Assembly (NCBI RefSeq): GCF_000015565.1
Contig: NC_008786.1
Span: 2,356,001-2,420,000, forward strand
Direction: 5' to 3'
Source: Verminephrobacter eiseniae EF01-2
GTDB lineage: Bacteria > Pseudomonadota > Gammaproteobacteria > Burkholderiales > Burkholderiaceae_C
Length of the DNA stretch: 64,000 bases
The translations under genes and the position numbers were made by a program. The notes beneath the pieces were generated by a model. That model was not told the DNA's origin. It did not search any database and was given only the letters and a program-made list of their open reading frames with translations. This document shows positions 55,132-63,268 of this stretch, piece after piece (positions within the stretch are counted from its first letter, which is position 1; the number at the start of each line of letters is the position of its first letter).

Positions 55132-56198
55132 ACCCGCGCCTGCGCCGCTCGCTGCGTGACTTGCTGTGTGACTTGCCGCGTGATTTGCTGCGCGGTGCGC
55201 CGCTGCAATGGCTGCGCGACCTGCGCCGTGAGTGGCTGCTGCTGTCGATCATCGTCGTGATCGTGCTGGCCGTCGGCGTCAGGGCGCCGGTGTTCCTGAC
55301 CTGGCGCAACGGCCTGGACATTGCCAACGACTCGGCCATCCTGGCCATCCTGGTGATGGGGCAGATGCTGGTGCTGCTCACGCGCGGCATCGACCTGTCG
55401 GTGGCCTCGAACCTGGCGCTGACCGGCATGGCCTGCGCGCTGCTGGGGCGCTCGTTTGCGGACGCGAACATCGTGCTGCTGATCGCCGTCGCGCTGGCCG
55501 TCGGGGCGCTGCTGGGCAGCCTCAATGGCTGGCTCATCACCGGCTTTGATTTGCCGCCCATCGTGGTCACGCTGGGCACGCTGACGGCTTACCGTGGCGC
55601 CATTTTCGTCGCCAGCCAGGGCGCCTCGATCTCGGAGCAGGACATCCACCCGGTGATCAAGGGCCTGCCGCGCCAGGTCTGGCTCGGCTTGCCGGCATTG
55701 GTTTGGCTGGCGCTGCTGGTGCTGGCCTTGGGGGCGGTCTTCCTGAAACTGCGCCAGCAAGGCCGCGAAATCTATGCGCTGGGCGGCAACCCGCAGGCGG
55801 CCACCTATGTCGGCATCCCCGTGCTGGCGCGGCTGCGGCTGGTCTACACGCTCTCGGGCATGTTGGCCGGCCTGGCCGGGCTGCTCTGGGTGGGGCGCTA
55901 TTCGATTGCCTACACCGAACTGGCGGCAGGCTATGAACTGACGGTGGTGGCGGCCTGCGTGATTGGCGGCGTGAGCATCGGCGGCGGCATCGGCACCGTG
56001 GCGGGCGCGGCGCTGGGGGTGCTGTTCATCGGCGTGGTCAACAGCGCGCTGTCGGTGATTCAGGTCTCGCCCTTTTGGCAGCAGGCGATATCGGGCGCGG
56101 TGATCCTGGTCTCCGTGACGCTGAACGCTGGCGTGCAGCGGCGCGCGGTGCGGCAGATTCTGCAACCGCAGGCCGCCGATCCAAGGGGCTTGGCATGA
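55128..56198 (+). CDS. rhaP: Rhamnose ABC transporter permease 1
   Basis: A 356-residue CUT2 permease with 9-10 membrane segments. It has [19 protein letters not shown] and a late [18 protein letters not shown]. The N-terminal 35 residues are basic and cytoplasmic. It overlaps both neighbours by 4 bases (ATGA), so translation is coupled through the transporter genes. Confidence 0.92.
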   Translation: MNPRLRRSLRDLLCDLPRDLLRGAPLQWLRDLRREWLLLSIIVVIVLAVGVRAPVFLTWRNGLDIANDSAILAILVMGQMLVLLTRGIDLSVASNLALTGMACALLGRSFADANIVLLIAVALAVGALLGSLNGWLITGFDLPPIVVTLGTLTAYRGAIFVASQGASISEQDIHPVIKGLPRQVWLGLPALVWLALLVLALGAVFLKLRQQGREIYALGGNPQAATYVGIPVLARLRLVYTLSGMLAGLAGLLWVGRYSIAYTELAAGYELTVVAACVIGGVSIGGGIGTVAGAALGVLFIGVVNSALSVIQVSPFWQQAISGAVILVSVTLNAGVQRRAVRQILQPQAADPRGLA

Positions 56199-57157
56199 CG
56201 GTATGGGGCCTTTGGGAGCGCGTGCTGCTGGCCTTGCTGGTGCTGTTGCTGGTGCTCTTCGGCAGCCTGCAGCCGGGCTTCATCAACGCCGAGAACCTGG
56301 CCGACAGCAGCTTCAACTTCAGCGAAAAGGGGCTGCTGGCGCTGGCGCTGGCGCTGCTCATCGTCTGTGGCGAAATCGATTTGTCGATCGCCGCCATCCT
56401 GGCGCTCAGCTCGCTGGCCATGGGCTACGGCCTGCGCGCCGGCTTCGGGCCTTGGGGCATTGCTGCGGCGGCGTTGCTCACCGGCATGCTGGCCGGCGCC
56501 GTCAATGGCCTGCTGGTCACGCGCTACCAACTGCCATCGATCGTGGTCACCATCGGCACGCTCTCGCTGTACCGCGGCCTGGCCCTGGTGGCCCTGGGCA
56601 ACCAGTCGATCTCGGGTTACCCGGAAATTTTCTCCACGCTGGGCTACGCCTATCTGGGCGAACTGCTGGGCCTGCCCTGGCTTGGCATCCCGATCGAGTT
56701 CGTGCTGTTGCTGCTGTTTGCGCTGGCGGTGGGCTTGTTCCTGCACCGGACCATCATGGGCCGGCGCATCTACGCCATTGGCGCCAATCCGGTGGCGGCG
56801 CGCTTTTCCGGTATCGAGGTGGACCGCTACCGCCTGGCCTTGTTCGTGTTCGCCGGCCTGATGGCTGCGGTGGCCGCGATTTTGCTGACCGGGCGCATCG
56901 GCAGCACGCGCCCGAACATCGCGCTGGGCTGGGAACTGGACGCGATCACGATGGTGATCCTGGGCGGCGTGGCCATCGAAGGCGGGCGCGGCAGCATCGT
57001 CGGCACCATGCTGGCGGTGCTGCTGCTGGGCCTGCTCACCTTCGGCATGGGCCGGGCGAATGTGACCGGCATCGTGATGTCGATGGTGGTCGGCATGGTG
57101 CTGATTGCCGCGATGGTGTTGCCGCGCCTGTTCCGGCGCCGGGGAGCTTTCAGATGA
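56195..57157 (+). CDS. rhaQ: Rhamnose ABC transporter permease 2
   Basis: A 320-residue second permease of the same class. It shows [19 protein letters not shown], where C replaces the usual G of GGIDLS, and [21 protein letters not shown]. It overlaps the first permease and the mutarotase gene by 4 bases each. Two different permeases imply a heterodimeric channel, as in rhizobial RhaPQ. Confidence 0.92.
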   Translation: MTVWGLWERVLLALLVLLLVLFGSLQPGFINAENLADSSFNFSEKGLLALALALLIVCGEIDLSIAAILALSSLAMGYGLRAGFGPWGIAAAALLTGMLAGAVNGLLVTRYQLPSIVVTIGTLSLYRGLALVALGNQSISGYPEIFSTLGYAYLGELLGLPWLGIPIEFVLLLLFALAVGLFLHRTIMGRRIYAIGANPVAARFSGIEVDRYRLALFVFAGLMAAVAAILLTGRIGSTRPNIALGWELDAITMVILGGVAIEGGRGSIVGTMLAVLLLGLLTFGMGRANVTGIVMSMVVGMVLIAAMVLPRLFRRRGAFR

Positions 57158-57474
57158 GTACCGAAAAAGTGGCTTTTCGCATGTTCCTCATTCCCGGCTG
57201 CGCGGCCGAATACCAGCGGCGCCACGCTGCCATCTGGCCCGAACTGTCCGCGCTGCTGCGCGCCGCCGGGGTCAGTGACTACAGCATTTATCTCGACCAG
57301 GAACACCATGTGCTGTTCGCGACGCTGCGGCGCAGCCGGGCGCATGGCATGGACGCGCTGCCGGCGCACCCGGTGATGCGGCGCTGGTGGGCCCATATGG
57401 CAGACATCATGCGCTACGGCACCGATGGCACGCCGATCGTGGAGCCGCTGCCCTGCATGTTCCATATGGATTGA
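57154..57474 (+). CDS. rhaM: L-rhamnose mutarotase
   Basis: A 106-residue enzyme that interconverts alpha and beta L-rhamnose. Family motifs are [40 protein letters not shown] and [14 protein letters not shown]. It corresponds to rhizobial RhaU and E. coli RhaM. It overlaps the second permease gene, and the kinase starts 39 bases after its stop. Confidence 0.94.
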   Translation: MSTEKVAFRMFLIPGCAAEYQRRHAAIWPELSALLRAAGVSDYSIYLDQEHHVLFATLRRSRAHGMDALPAHPVMRRWWAHMADIMRYGTDGTPIVEPLPCMFHMD

Positions 57475-57513
57475 GGCACGGACGCACCGACGCACCGAGG
57501 AGACCGACCCGCC

Positions 57514-58995
57514 ATGGACGCGCTGGACCTGACCCTGGTCATCGACATTGGCAAGAGCAACGCCAAGCTGCTGCTGTTCGATGCCGATGGCGCGGTGCTG
57601 GAGCAGCACAGCCGTGCCAACGCCAGCGTGACGGCGGCGCTGGGTTATCCGGCGCTCGATGTGCAGGGCCTGGCGCAGTGGATGCAGACCACCTTGCGCG
57701 GCTGCGCCAATGCCCGGCGCTGCGGCCATGTGATCGCCTCCACCCATGGCGCCGCGCTGGTGGCGCTGGACGGCGCCGGCCTGGCCTGGGAGCCGCTGGA
57801 CTATGAGTTCGAGCTGGCCCTGGATGGCGCAGCGGCGCAGGTCTTTGCCGCCGGCTGCGACTTTCGCGAAACCCTGTCGCCCGATCTGCCGGGCGGCTTG
57901 AACGCGGCGCGCCAGCTCTGGTGGCTGCAAAACACCCACCCCGCTGCCTGGCGCCGCACGCGCTGCCTGATGCCGTATGCCCAGTACTGGGCCTGGCTGC
58001 TCAGCGGCGTGGCCAGCAGCGAACGGTCTGCGCTGGGCTGCCACAGCCACCTGTGGAACCCGCACCGGGGCACTTTTTCCAGTCTGGCCGTGGCCCGGGG
58101 CTGGGCGCCGTTGTTCGCCCCGCTGCGCTGGGCGCACGAGCGCCTGGGCCCGGTGCGCGCCGATGTGGCGCAGCAGTGGGGGCTGCCCCCTGCGGCGCAG
58201 GTGCATGTCGGCGTGCACGACAGCAATGCCTGCCTGGCGCGCTACCTCTATCTGCTGCGCCCGGACCGGCAGCGCCACAGCGGGCCGGCACTCACGCTGG
58301 TGACCTCCGGCACCTGGACCGTGCTGATGGCGCCCGGCGCGTCGGCCCGCCATCTGGTCGCCCACCAGGACATGCTGGCGAATGTCGACGTCATGGGCCG
58401 CATCACCCCTACCGCCCGTTTCATGGGCGGGCGCGAGTTCGCCTGCCTGCTCGACGGCGCCAGCGCCGATGCGGCCGATGGGGCCGGCGTGGCCGATGGG
58501 GCCGATCTGCAAGCGCTGATCGACGGGCCACTGCACGCTGTGCCGTCCTTCGCCTCCCAGGGCGGCCCCTTTGCCGCGCGCCAGGGTTTCGTGCTGCGCC
58601 AAGGCCAGCGCCTGACGACGCCGCTGGCCCAGGCCCTGACCGCGCGCCAGCGCGCCGCACTGGCCGCCATGTACTGCGCGCAGATGAGTTGCTGGTCGAT
58701 CTGCGCGCTCTGGAATGTGCCGGGCGCAGCCGGCACGGCGGATGCGCCGGGAGCCGGCACGGTGATCGTCGAAGGCCCGCTCGCGCGCAATCGCAACTAC
58801 CTGCTGGCGCTGCAAGCGCTGCTGCCCGGCGTGGCCTGCCACACCAATGCGGACAGCGTCGAAGGCACGGCCAAGGGCGCCTGGGGCCTGGTCCATGTCG
58901 CCCATGCCGCGCTGCTGGAGCCGCTCGCCCGCGTGCCGCTGCCCGGCATCGCGGCCTACCATCAGCATTGGCTGCAAGCGTTGAATTTCTCCTGA
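57514..58995 (+). CDS. rhaK: FGGY-family rhamnulokinase (RhaK type)
   Basis: A 493-residue sugar kinase. The N-terminal ATP/phosphate motif is VIDIGKSNAKLLLFD, and LVTSGTWTVLM and VEGPLARNRNYLLAL are C-terminal family features. It resembles the rhizobial L-rhamnulose kinase RhaK more than E. coli RhaB. Position after the mutarotase supports this role. A stretch of Ala/Asp/Gly near residue 315-330 (ADAADGAGVADGADL) looks like a small repeat expansion. Confidence 0.88.
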   Translation: MDALDLTLVIDIGKSNAKLLLFDADGAVLEQHSRANASVTAALGYPALDVQGLAQWMQTTLRGCANARRCGHVIASTHGAALVALDGAGLAWEPLDYEFELALDGAAAQVFAAGCDFRETLSPDLPGGLNAARQLWWLQNTHPAAWRRTRCLMPYAQYWAWLLSGVASSERSALGCHSHLWNPHRGTFSSLAVARGWAPLFAPLRWAHERLGPVRADVAQQWGLPPAAQVHVGVHDSNACLARYLYLLRPDRQRHSGPALTLVTSGTWTVLMAPGASARHLVAHQDMLANVDVMGRITPTARFMGGREFACLLDGASADAADGAGVADGADLQALIDGPLHAVPSFASQGGPFAARQGFVLRQGQRLTTPLAQALTARQRAALAAMYCAQMSCWSICALWNVPGAAGTADAPGAGTVIVEGPLARNRNYLLALQALLPGVACHTNADSVEGTAKGAWGLVHVAHAALLEPLARVPLPGIAAYHQHWLQALNFS

Positions 58996-59009
58996 GAAGG
59001 TTGGCAAAA

Positions 59010-61307
59010 ATGAGCACAGACAGCAGTTGCGGCGCGGCCCCTGCGCGCTATCCCGACTACTCCCTGACCGGGCTGAATGCCAGGCTGGCCATCGAACGGG
59101 GTCTGGCCGAAGCCCAGTGGTACCAAAGCCCGGTCGCGCGCGATCGGCTGCGCGCACTGCTCGAACGCCGCGACGGCCCGGCCCTGCGCGACACCATGCT
59201 GTGGTTCGCCCTGTTGTTGCTGACCGCCTGGGCCAGCCTGGCGTTGTGGGGCTCCTGGTGGGCGCTGCTGCCCTACATGGCGTATGCGGTGCTGTACGCC
59301 ACGGCCTCGGATTCGCGCTGGCATGAAACCAGCCACGGCACAGCGTTCAAGACCGACTGGATGAACGATGCGCTGTACGAGATCGCCTCTTTCATGGTCA
59401 TGCGCGAGTCGGTGGTCTGGCGCTGGAGCCACAACCGCCACCACAGCGACACGCTGATCGTCGGGCGGGACCCGGAAATCCAGGTCACGCGCCCGCCCGA
59501 CCTGCGCGCGCTGTGCCTGAGCGTTTTCAACATCGGCACCTACCGCAGCTACTTTCCCAGCCTGCTGCGCCACGCCGGCGGGCAGATGACGGACGCGGAA
59601 AAGACCTTCATTCCGGCCAGCGAATTTCCCAAGGCGTACCGCAACGCCCGCATCGTGCTGGCCATCCATGGCGCCACTGTGCTGGCCGCGCTGCTGCTGC
59701 AAAGCTGGGGGCCGATCTTCCTGATCATCCTGCCGCACCTGTTCGGCAACTGGCTGATGATCGTGCACAACACCACGCAACACGCCGGGCTGGCAGAAGA
59801 CACGCTCGACCACAGGCTCAACTGCCGCACGGTCTACATGAATCCGCTGAGCCGCTTCATCTACTGGAACATGAACTACCACGTAGAGCACCACCAGTAC
59901 CCGCTGGTCCCGTACCACGCATTGCCGCGTCTGCACGAGCTGATCAAGGACGACTGCCCGCCGCCATACCGCTCGATCGCGCAGGCCTGGCGCGAAATAC
60001 TGCCGGCCGTGCTGCGCCAGACCAAAGACCCCGACTACCATGTCCGGCGGCCGCTGCCCGCCGCGCCAGCGCCCAAGCCGGCAGAGCCGCCGCCGGGCTG
60101 CCGCAGCACAGGCCCGGCCGATGCCCAGGGCTGGGTGGATGCGGGGGCTGCGTCCGACCTGCGCCGGGCCGAAGCGCGGCGCTTCGACCACGACAGAAAA
60201 ACCTACGCCCTGGTGCGCACCGACAGCGGCGCGCTGTATGCCACCGACGGCATTTGCACCCATGGCAACAACCACTTGGCCGACGGCTTGGTCAAGGGCA
60301 GCGTCATCGAATGCCCCAAGCACAATGGCCGCTTCAACCTGACCGACGGCTCGCCCGCGCGCGCGCCGGTCTGCCGGGGCCTGGCCACCTATCCGCTGCA
60401 AGAGCGGGCCGGCCGCCTGTGCCTGAATGTGCTGCAAGCCGGCGGCGCCGGTGCGCGCAAGCCCGGCAGCCATGCGCTGCGGGTGTTGGGCAGCCGCCAT
60501 GTCGCCACCTTCATCAAGGAGTTGGTATTGGAGCCCGTCGATCCCGCGCAGAGCCTGGCCTTCGTCCCCGGGGATTACCTGCAACTGGACATCCCCGCCT
60601 ATGGCGAGATTGCGCTGCGCGACCTCGACGTTCCCGCGCCCTACGCGCAAGCCTGGAAAGAGCAGGGCCTGTTCGATCTGGTGGCACGGCACCAGGAGCC
60701 TGCTGCCGCCAGGCGCAACAACTACTCGCTGGCCAGCAACGCCGCACTGGAGCGCCCGCTGCGCCTGAATGTGCGCATCGCCACACCGCCTGCCGGCCAG
60801 GACTGCCCGGTGGGCATAGGCTCGGCCTACATGTTTGCGCTCAAGCCGGGCGACCAGGTCACGGCCATCGGCCCGTTTGGCGACTTTCACATCAAGCCCA
60901 CCCGGCGCGAGATGGTCTACATCGGCGGGGGCGCCGGCATGGCGCCGCTGCGGGCGCATCTGTCGCATCTGCTGGAGACGGAAAACAGCGCGCGCAAAAT
61001 CAGCTTCTGGTACGGCGCCCGCTCGCGCCAAGAGCTGTTTTATGACGATCTGTTCGGCGCGCTGGCGCAGAAGCACAGCAACTTCAGCTTTCACCTGGCC
61101 CTGTCGGCCCCGCTGGCGCAAGACGCATGGACGGGCCTGACCGGGCCTGTCGATCAGGTGGTGTTGCAGCAATACCTGCGCACCCACCCCGACCCCCGGG
61201 CCTGTGAATACTATCTGTGCGGCCCCCCGGCGATGGTCCGGGCCTGCTGCGGGATGCTCGGGGCGCTGGATGTGCCCGGGCAGCAGATCGCCTATGACGA
61301 GTTTTGA
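59010..61307 (+). CDS. Fused membrane di-iron oxygenase - Rieske - NAD(P)H reductase (MocD-MocE-MocF-like)
   Basis: A 765-residue three-module protein. Residues 1-340 form a membrane fatty-acid-desaturase/alkane-hydroxylase-type domain with His boxes HETSH (105-109), HNRHH (141-145), HNTTQH (253-258) and HVEHH (291-295). After a Pro/Ala linker (350-365), residues 370-475 are a Rieske domain with C416-T-H418 and C435-P-K-H438. Residues 485-765 are an NqrF-like flavoprotein reductase (NNYSLASN at 570, GPFGDF at 621, GGGAGMAP at 639, CGPP at 737). AGAAGG precedes the ATG by 9 bases. The three activities match separate MocD, MocE and MocF of rhizopine catabolism. I infer a self-sufficient O-demethylase or hydroxylase; the substrate is unknown. 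Confidence 0.85.
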   Translation: MSTDSSCGAAPARYPDYSLTGLNARLAIERGLAEAQWYQSPVARDRLRALLERRDGPALRDTMLWFALLLLTAWASLALWGSWWALLPYMAYAVLYATASDSRWHETSHGTAFKTDWMNDALYEIASFMVMRESVVWRWSHNRHHSDTLIVGRDPEIQVTRPPDLRALCLSVFNIGTYRSYFPSLLRHAGGQMTDAEKTFIPASEFPKAYRNARIVLAIHGATVLAALLLQSWGPIFLIILPHLFGNWLMIVHNTTQHAGLAEDTLDHRLNCRTVYMNPLSRFIYWNMNYHVEHHQYPLVPYHALPRLHELIKDDCPPPYRSIAQAWREILPAVLRQTKDPDYHVRRPLPAAPAPKPAEPPPGCRSTGPADAQGWVDAGAASDLRRAEARRFDHDRKTYALVRTDSGALYATDGICTHGNNHLADGLVKGSVIECPKHNGRFNLTDGSPARAPVCRGLATYPLQERAGRLCLNVLQAGGAGARKPGSHALRVLGSRHVATFIKELVLEPVDPAQSLAFVPGDYLQLDIPAYGEIALRDLDVPAPYAQAWKEQGLFDLVARHQEPAAARRNNYSLASNAALERPLRLNVRIATPPAGQDCPVGIGSAYMFALKPGDQVTAIGPFGDFHIKPTRREMVYIGGGAGMAPLRAHLSHLLETENSARKISFWYGARSRQELFYDDLFGALAQKHSNFSFHLALSAPLAQDAWTGLTGPVDQVVLQQYLRTHPDPRACEYYLCGPPAMVRACCGMLGALDVPGQQIAYDEF

Positions 61308-61320
61308 TCCGGCCCGGGCT

Positions 61321-61559
61321 GAGCACCGCACGGCCGCCCGAAGGTGCTCATACCGCAGCCGAAGGCGAAGGCACCCCAGTGATCACCGCACGGCCGCCCG
61401 AAGGTGCTCATACCGCAGCCGAAGGCGAAGGTCCCCCAGTGAGCACCGCACGGCCACCCGAAGGTGCTCATACCGCAGCCGAAGGCGAAGGTCCCCCAGT
61501 GAGCACCGCACGGCCACCCGAAGGCGCTGATACCGCAACCGAAGCGAAGGTACCCCAAT
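61321..61559 (+). repeat. 60-bp tandem repeat, four units, running into the next gene's start
   Basis: Units lie at 61321-61380, 61381-61440, 61441-61500 and 61501-61559; the last lacks one base (GAAGCGAAGG for GAAGGCGAAGG). Each unit ends in GAAGG plus CCCCAGTGAGC, that is, a ribosome-site-like GAAGG about 8 bases before GTG. In the last unit this becomes ATG, the start of the downstream gene. The first three units encode a repeated ARPPEGAHTAAEGEGPPV in plus-strand frame. The same family is found at 7441-7570. Confidence 0.92.
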
Positions 61560-62481
61560 GAGCGGCTTTTTCAACGACGGCAGCGCCGATGCGCCCAAGC
61601 TGCGCGTCTACCTGAACCTGGACACCTTGCTTGATCTGCGCGCCGACAGCCTGTGGTCGCACGCCGACCGGCTCGACCCGCAGGCCCGCGATGCGTTGCT
61701 GGCCAGGGACGGCTTCGAAGGCGTGCAGCGCACCGACGACGGCCCGGCGCAGCCGCAGACCTGCTTGCCCCATTGCGGAGCCAGCCGCATCGACCAGCCC
61801 GCGCAGGCCGATGCCATCGTGGCGCGCCATGTCGCGCGCGGCGACCGCTGTCTGACGCTGCACGCCGGCACTGGCCTGGAAGACGATGCCCAGGCCAGCC
61901 GCCTGGTGGAGGCGCTGCTGACGGCTGCCGACAAGCACCGCTTTGCGGTCTTTCTGGAAACCCACCGCGCAACGATCACGCAAGACCTGTGGCGCACGGT
62001 GCAACTGGTGCGGCGCTTTCCCGAACTGCGCTTGAACGGCGACTTCAGCCACTACTACTGCGGCCAGGAAATGACCTACGGCGACTGGCCGGCAAAGCTG
62101 GCCTTCATGGAGCCCATCTTTGCCCGCACCGGCTTTTTGCACGGGCGCATCGCCAGCCCCGGCTGCATGCAGGTGCCGATCACCGCTGAACTGGCCCGAA
62201 GACCCCCGCAGGCCCACGGGCAGTGTGATTTTCTGGCGCATTTTTGCGCCTTGTGGAGCCACGCCATCCGGGGTTTCGTGCAACACGCGGGCGCGGGCGA
62301 CGTGCTGGTGTTTGCGCCCGAACTGCTGTCCGGCGCCTACTACTACGCGCGCTGCTGGCCCGACACACAGGGCCGCCTGGTCGAAGAATCCGACCGCTAT
62401 GCCCAGGCGCTGATCTACAAAGACCTGATACGCGCGCTGTTTGCCCAGGTGCAGCAAGACACTGCGCGCCCGGCCGCCTGA
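61558..62481 (+). CDS. Sugar phosphate isomerase/epimerase-like TIM-barrel protein
   Basis: A 307-residue protein of the xylose-isomerase-like TIM-barrel (AP-endonuclease 2) superfamily. The putative metal and substrate residues are in FLETHRATITQD (Glu, His, Arg) and LNGDFSHYY (Asp, Ser, His). The start ATG is provided by the last 60-bp repeat unit, with GAAGG 7 bases upstream. It follows the fused oxygenase and probably acts on the same substrate, as an isomerase, epimerase or dehydratase. Inositol-type MocC/IolE relatives share this fold, which is suggestive but not proof. It ends 4 bases before the convergent permease. Confidence 0.75.
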   Translation: MSGFFNDGSADAPKLRVYLNLDTLLDLRADSLWSHADRLDPQARDALLARDGFEGVQRTDDGPAQPQTCLPHCGASRIDQPAQADAIVARHVARGDRCLTLHAGTGLEDDAQASRLVEALLTAADKHRFAVFLETHRATITQDLWRTVQLVRRFPELRLNGDFSHYYCGQEMTYGDWPAKLAFMEPIFARTGFLHGRIASPGCMQVPITAELARRPPQAHGQCDFLAHFCALWSHAIRGFVQHAGAGDVLVFAPELLSGAYYYARCWPDTQGRLVEESDRYAQALIYKDLIRALFAQVQQDTARPAA

Positions 62482-62485
62482 CTCC

Positions 62486-63268
62486 CTACCGGCCCTGCGC
62501 GCCCCGGTGCGCCCAAGCCGTGGTGCGGGTTTCGATGGCGTGAAAAAGCGCATACATCGCCATCGCCAGCGCGCCCACCACGATCAGCCCGGCAAAGGCC
62601 AGGCCCATTTGCATCGATGCGCCGGCGCTGATCAACAGATAGCCTATGCCCTCGTTGGCCGCCGTCATCTCCGACACCGTGGTGCCCACGAAGGCGAGCG
62701 TGATCGCCACCTTCAGCGCGCCAAAAAAGTACGGCAGCGAGCGCGGCAGGCCCACCTTGAGCAGCAGGTCCCGGCGCGTGGCGCCGAGCACGCGCAGCAC
62801 GTCTTGCAACTCCGGCTCCAGCGTGGCCAGGCCCGTGGCGACGTTGACCATGATCGGAAAGAAACTGATCAGAAACGCCGTCAGGATGGCCGGGCCTGCG
62901 CCAATGCCGAACCAGACCACGAAAATGGGCACCAGCGCGGCTTTGGGCAGCGCGTTGAAAGCCGTCATCAGCGGGTACAGCGCGGCATAGGCCAGGCGCG
63001 AACTGCCGATCACGAAACCCAGCAGCACCCCGACGACGATGGCCAGGCCAAACCCGGCCAGCGTGACCCACAAGGTGCGCCAGGCATGGCCCGCGATCAC
63101 GCTGCCGAACTCTGCCAGTTGCGTGGCAATGGCCCAGGGGCTGGGGAAGATGAATTCGGAGACCTCGAACACCGAGCAGATGATCTGCCACAGCACGGTG
63201 GTGCCGAGCAGCAGGAGCCACGGCGACCAACGTTCCAGGGTTTTGCTGTGCATGGGCAGGGGCCTCAT
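62486..63268 (-). CDS. ABC transporter permease, NitT/TauT (SsuC/TauC) type
   Basis: A 260-residue inner-membrane permease with six membrane segments. The cytoplasmic coupling loop is LRVLGATRRDLLLKVGLPRSLPYFFGALK, and the pattern ISFFPIMVNVATGLATLEPEL is typical of nitrate/taurine/sulfonate importers. Its ATG overlaps the ATPase stop by 4 bases. Substrates of this class also include riboflavin or thiamine precursors, so the ligand is open; the receptor gene is not in the window. Confidence 0.9.
   Translation of the reverse strand: MRPLPMHSKTLERWSPWLLLLGTTVLWQIICSVFEVSEFIFPSPWAIATQLAEFGSVIAGHAWRTLWVTLAGFGLAIVVGVLLGFVIGSSRLAYAALYPLMTAFNALPKAALVPIFVVWFGIGAGPAILTAFLISFFPIMVNVATGLATLEPELQDVLRVLGATRRDLLLKVGLPRSLPYFFGALKVAITLAFVGTTVSEMTAANEGIGYLLISAGASMQMGLAFAGLIVVGALAMAMYALFHAIETRTTAWAHRGAQGR

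Noticed and set aside
58962..61331. A 789-codon minus-strand open frame opposite the fused oxygenase.
   Set aside because: The sense strand has His boxes, Rieske and flavin motifs in order and a ribosome site; the antisense frame has none.
61321..61559. Possible CRISPR array, from regular 60-bp units.
   Set aside because: The units are contiguous near-identical copies with no unique spacers, and no cas genes are present.
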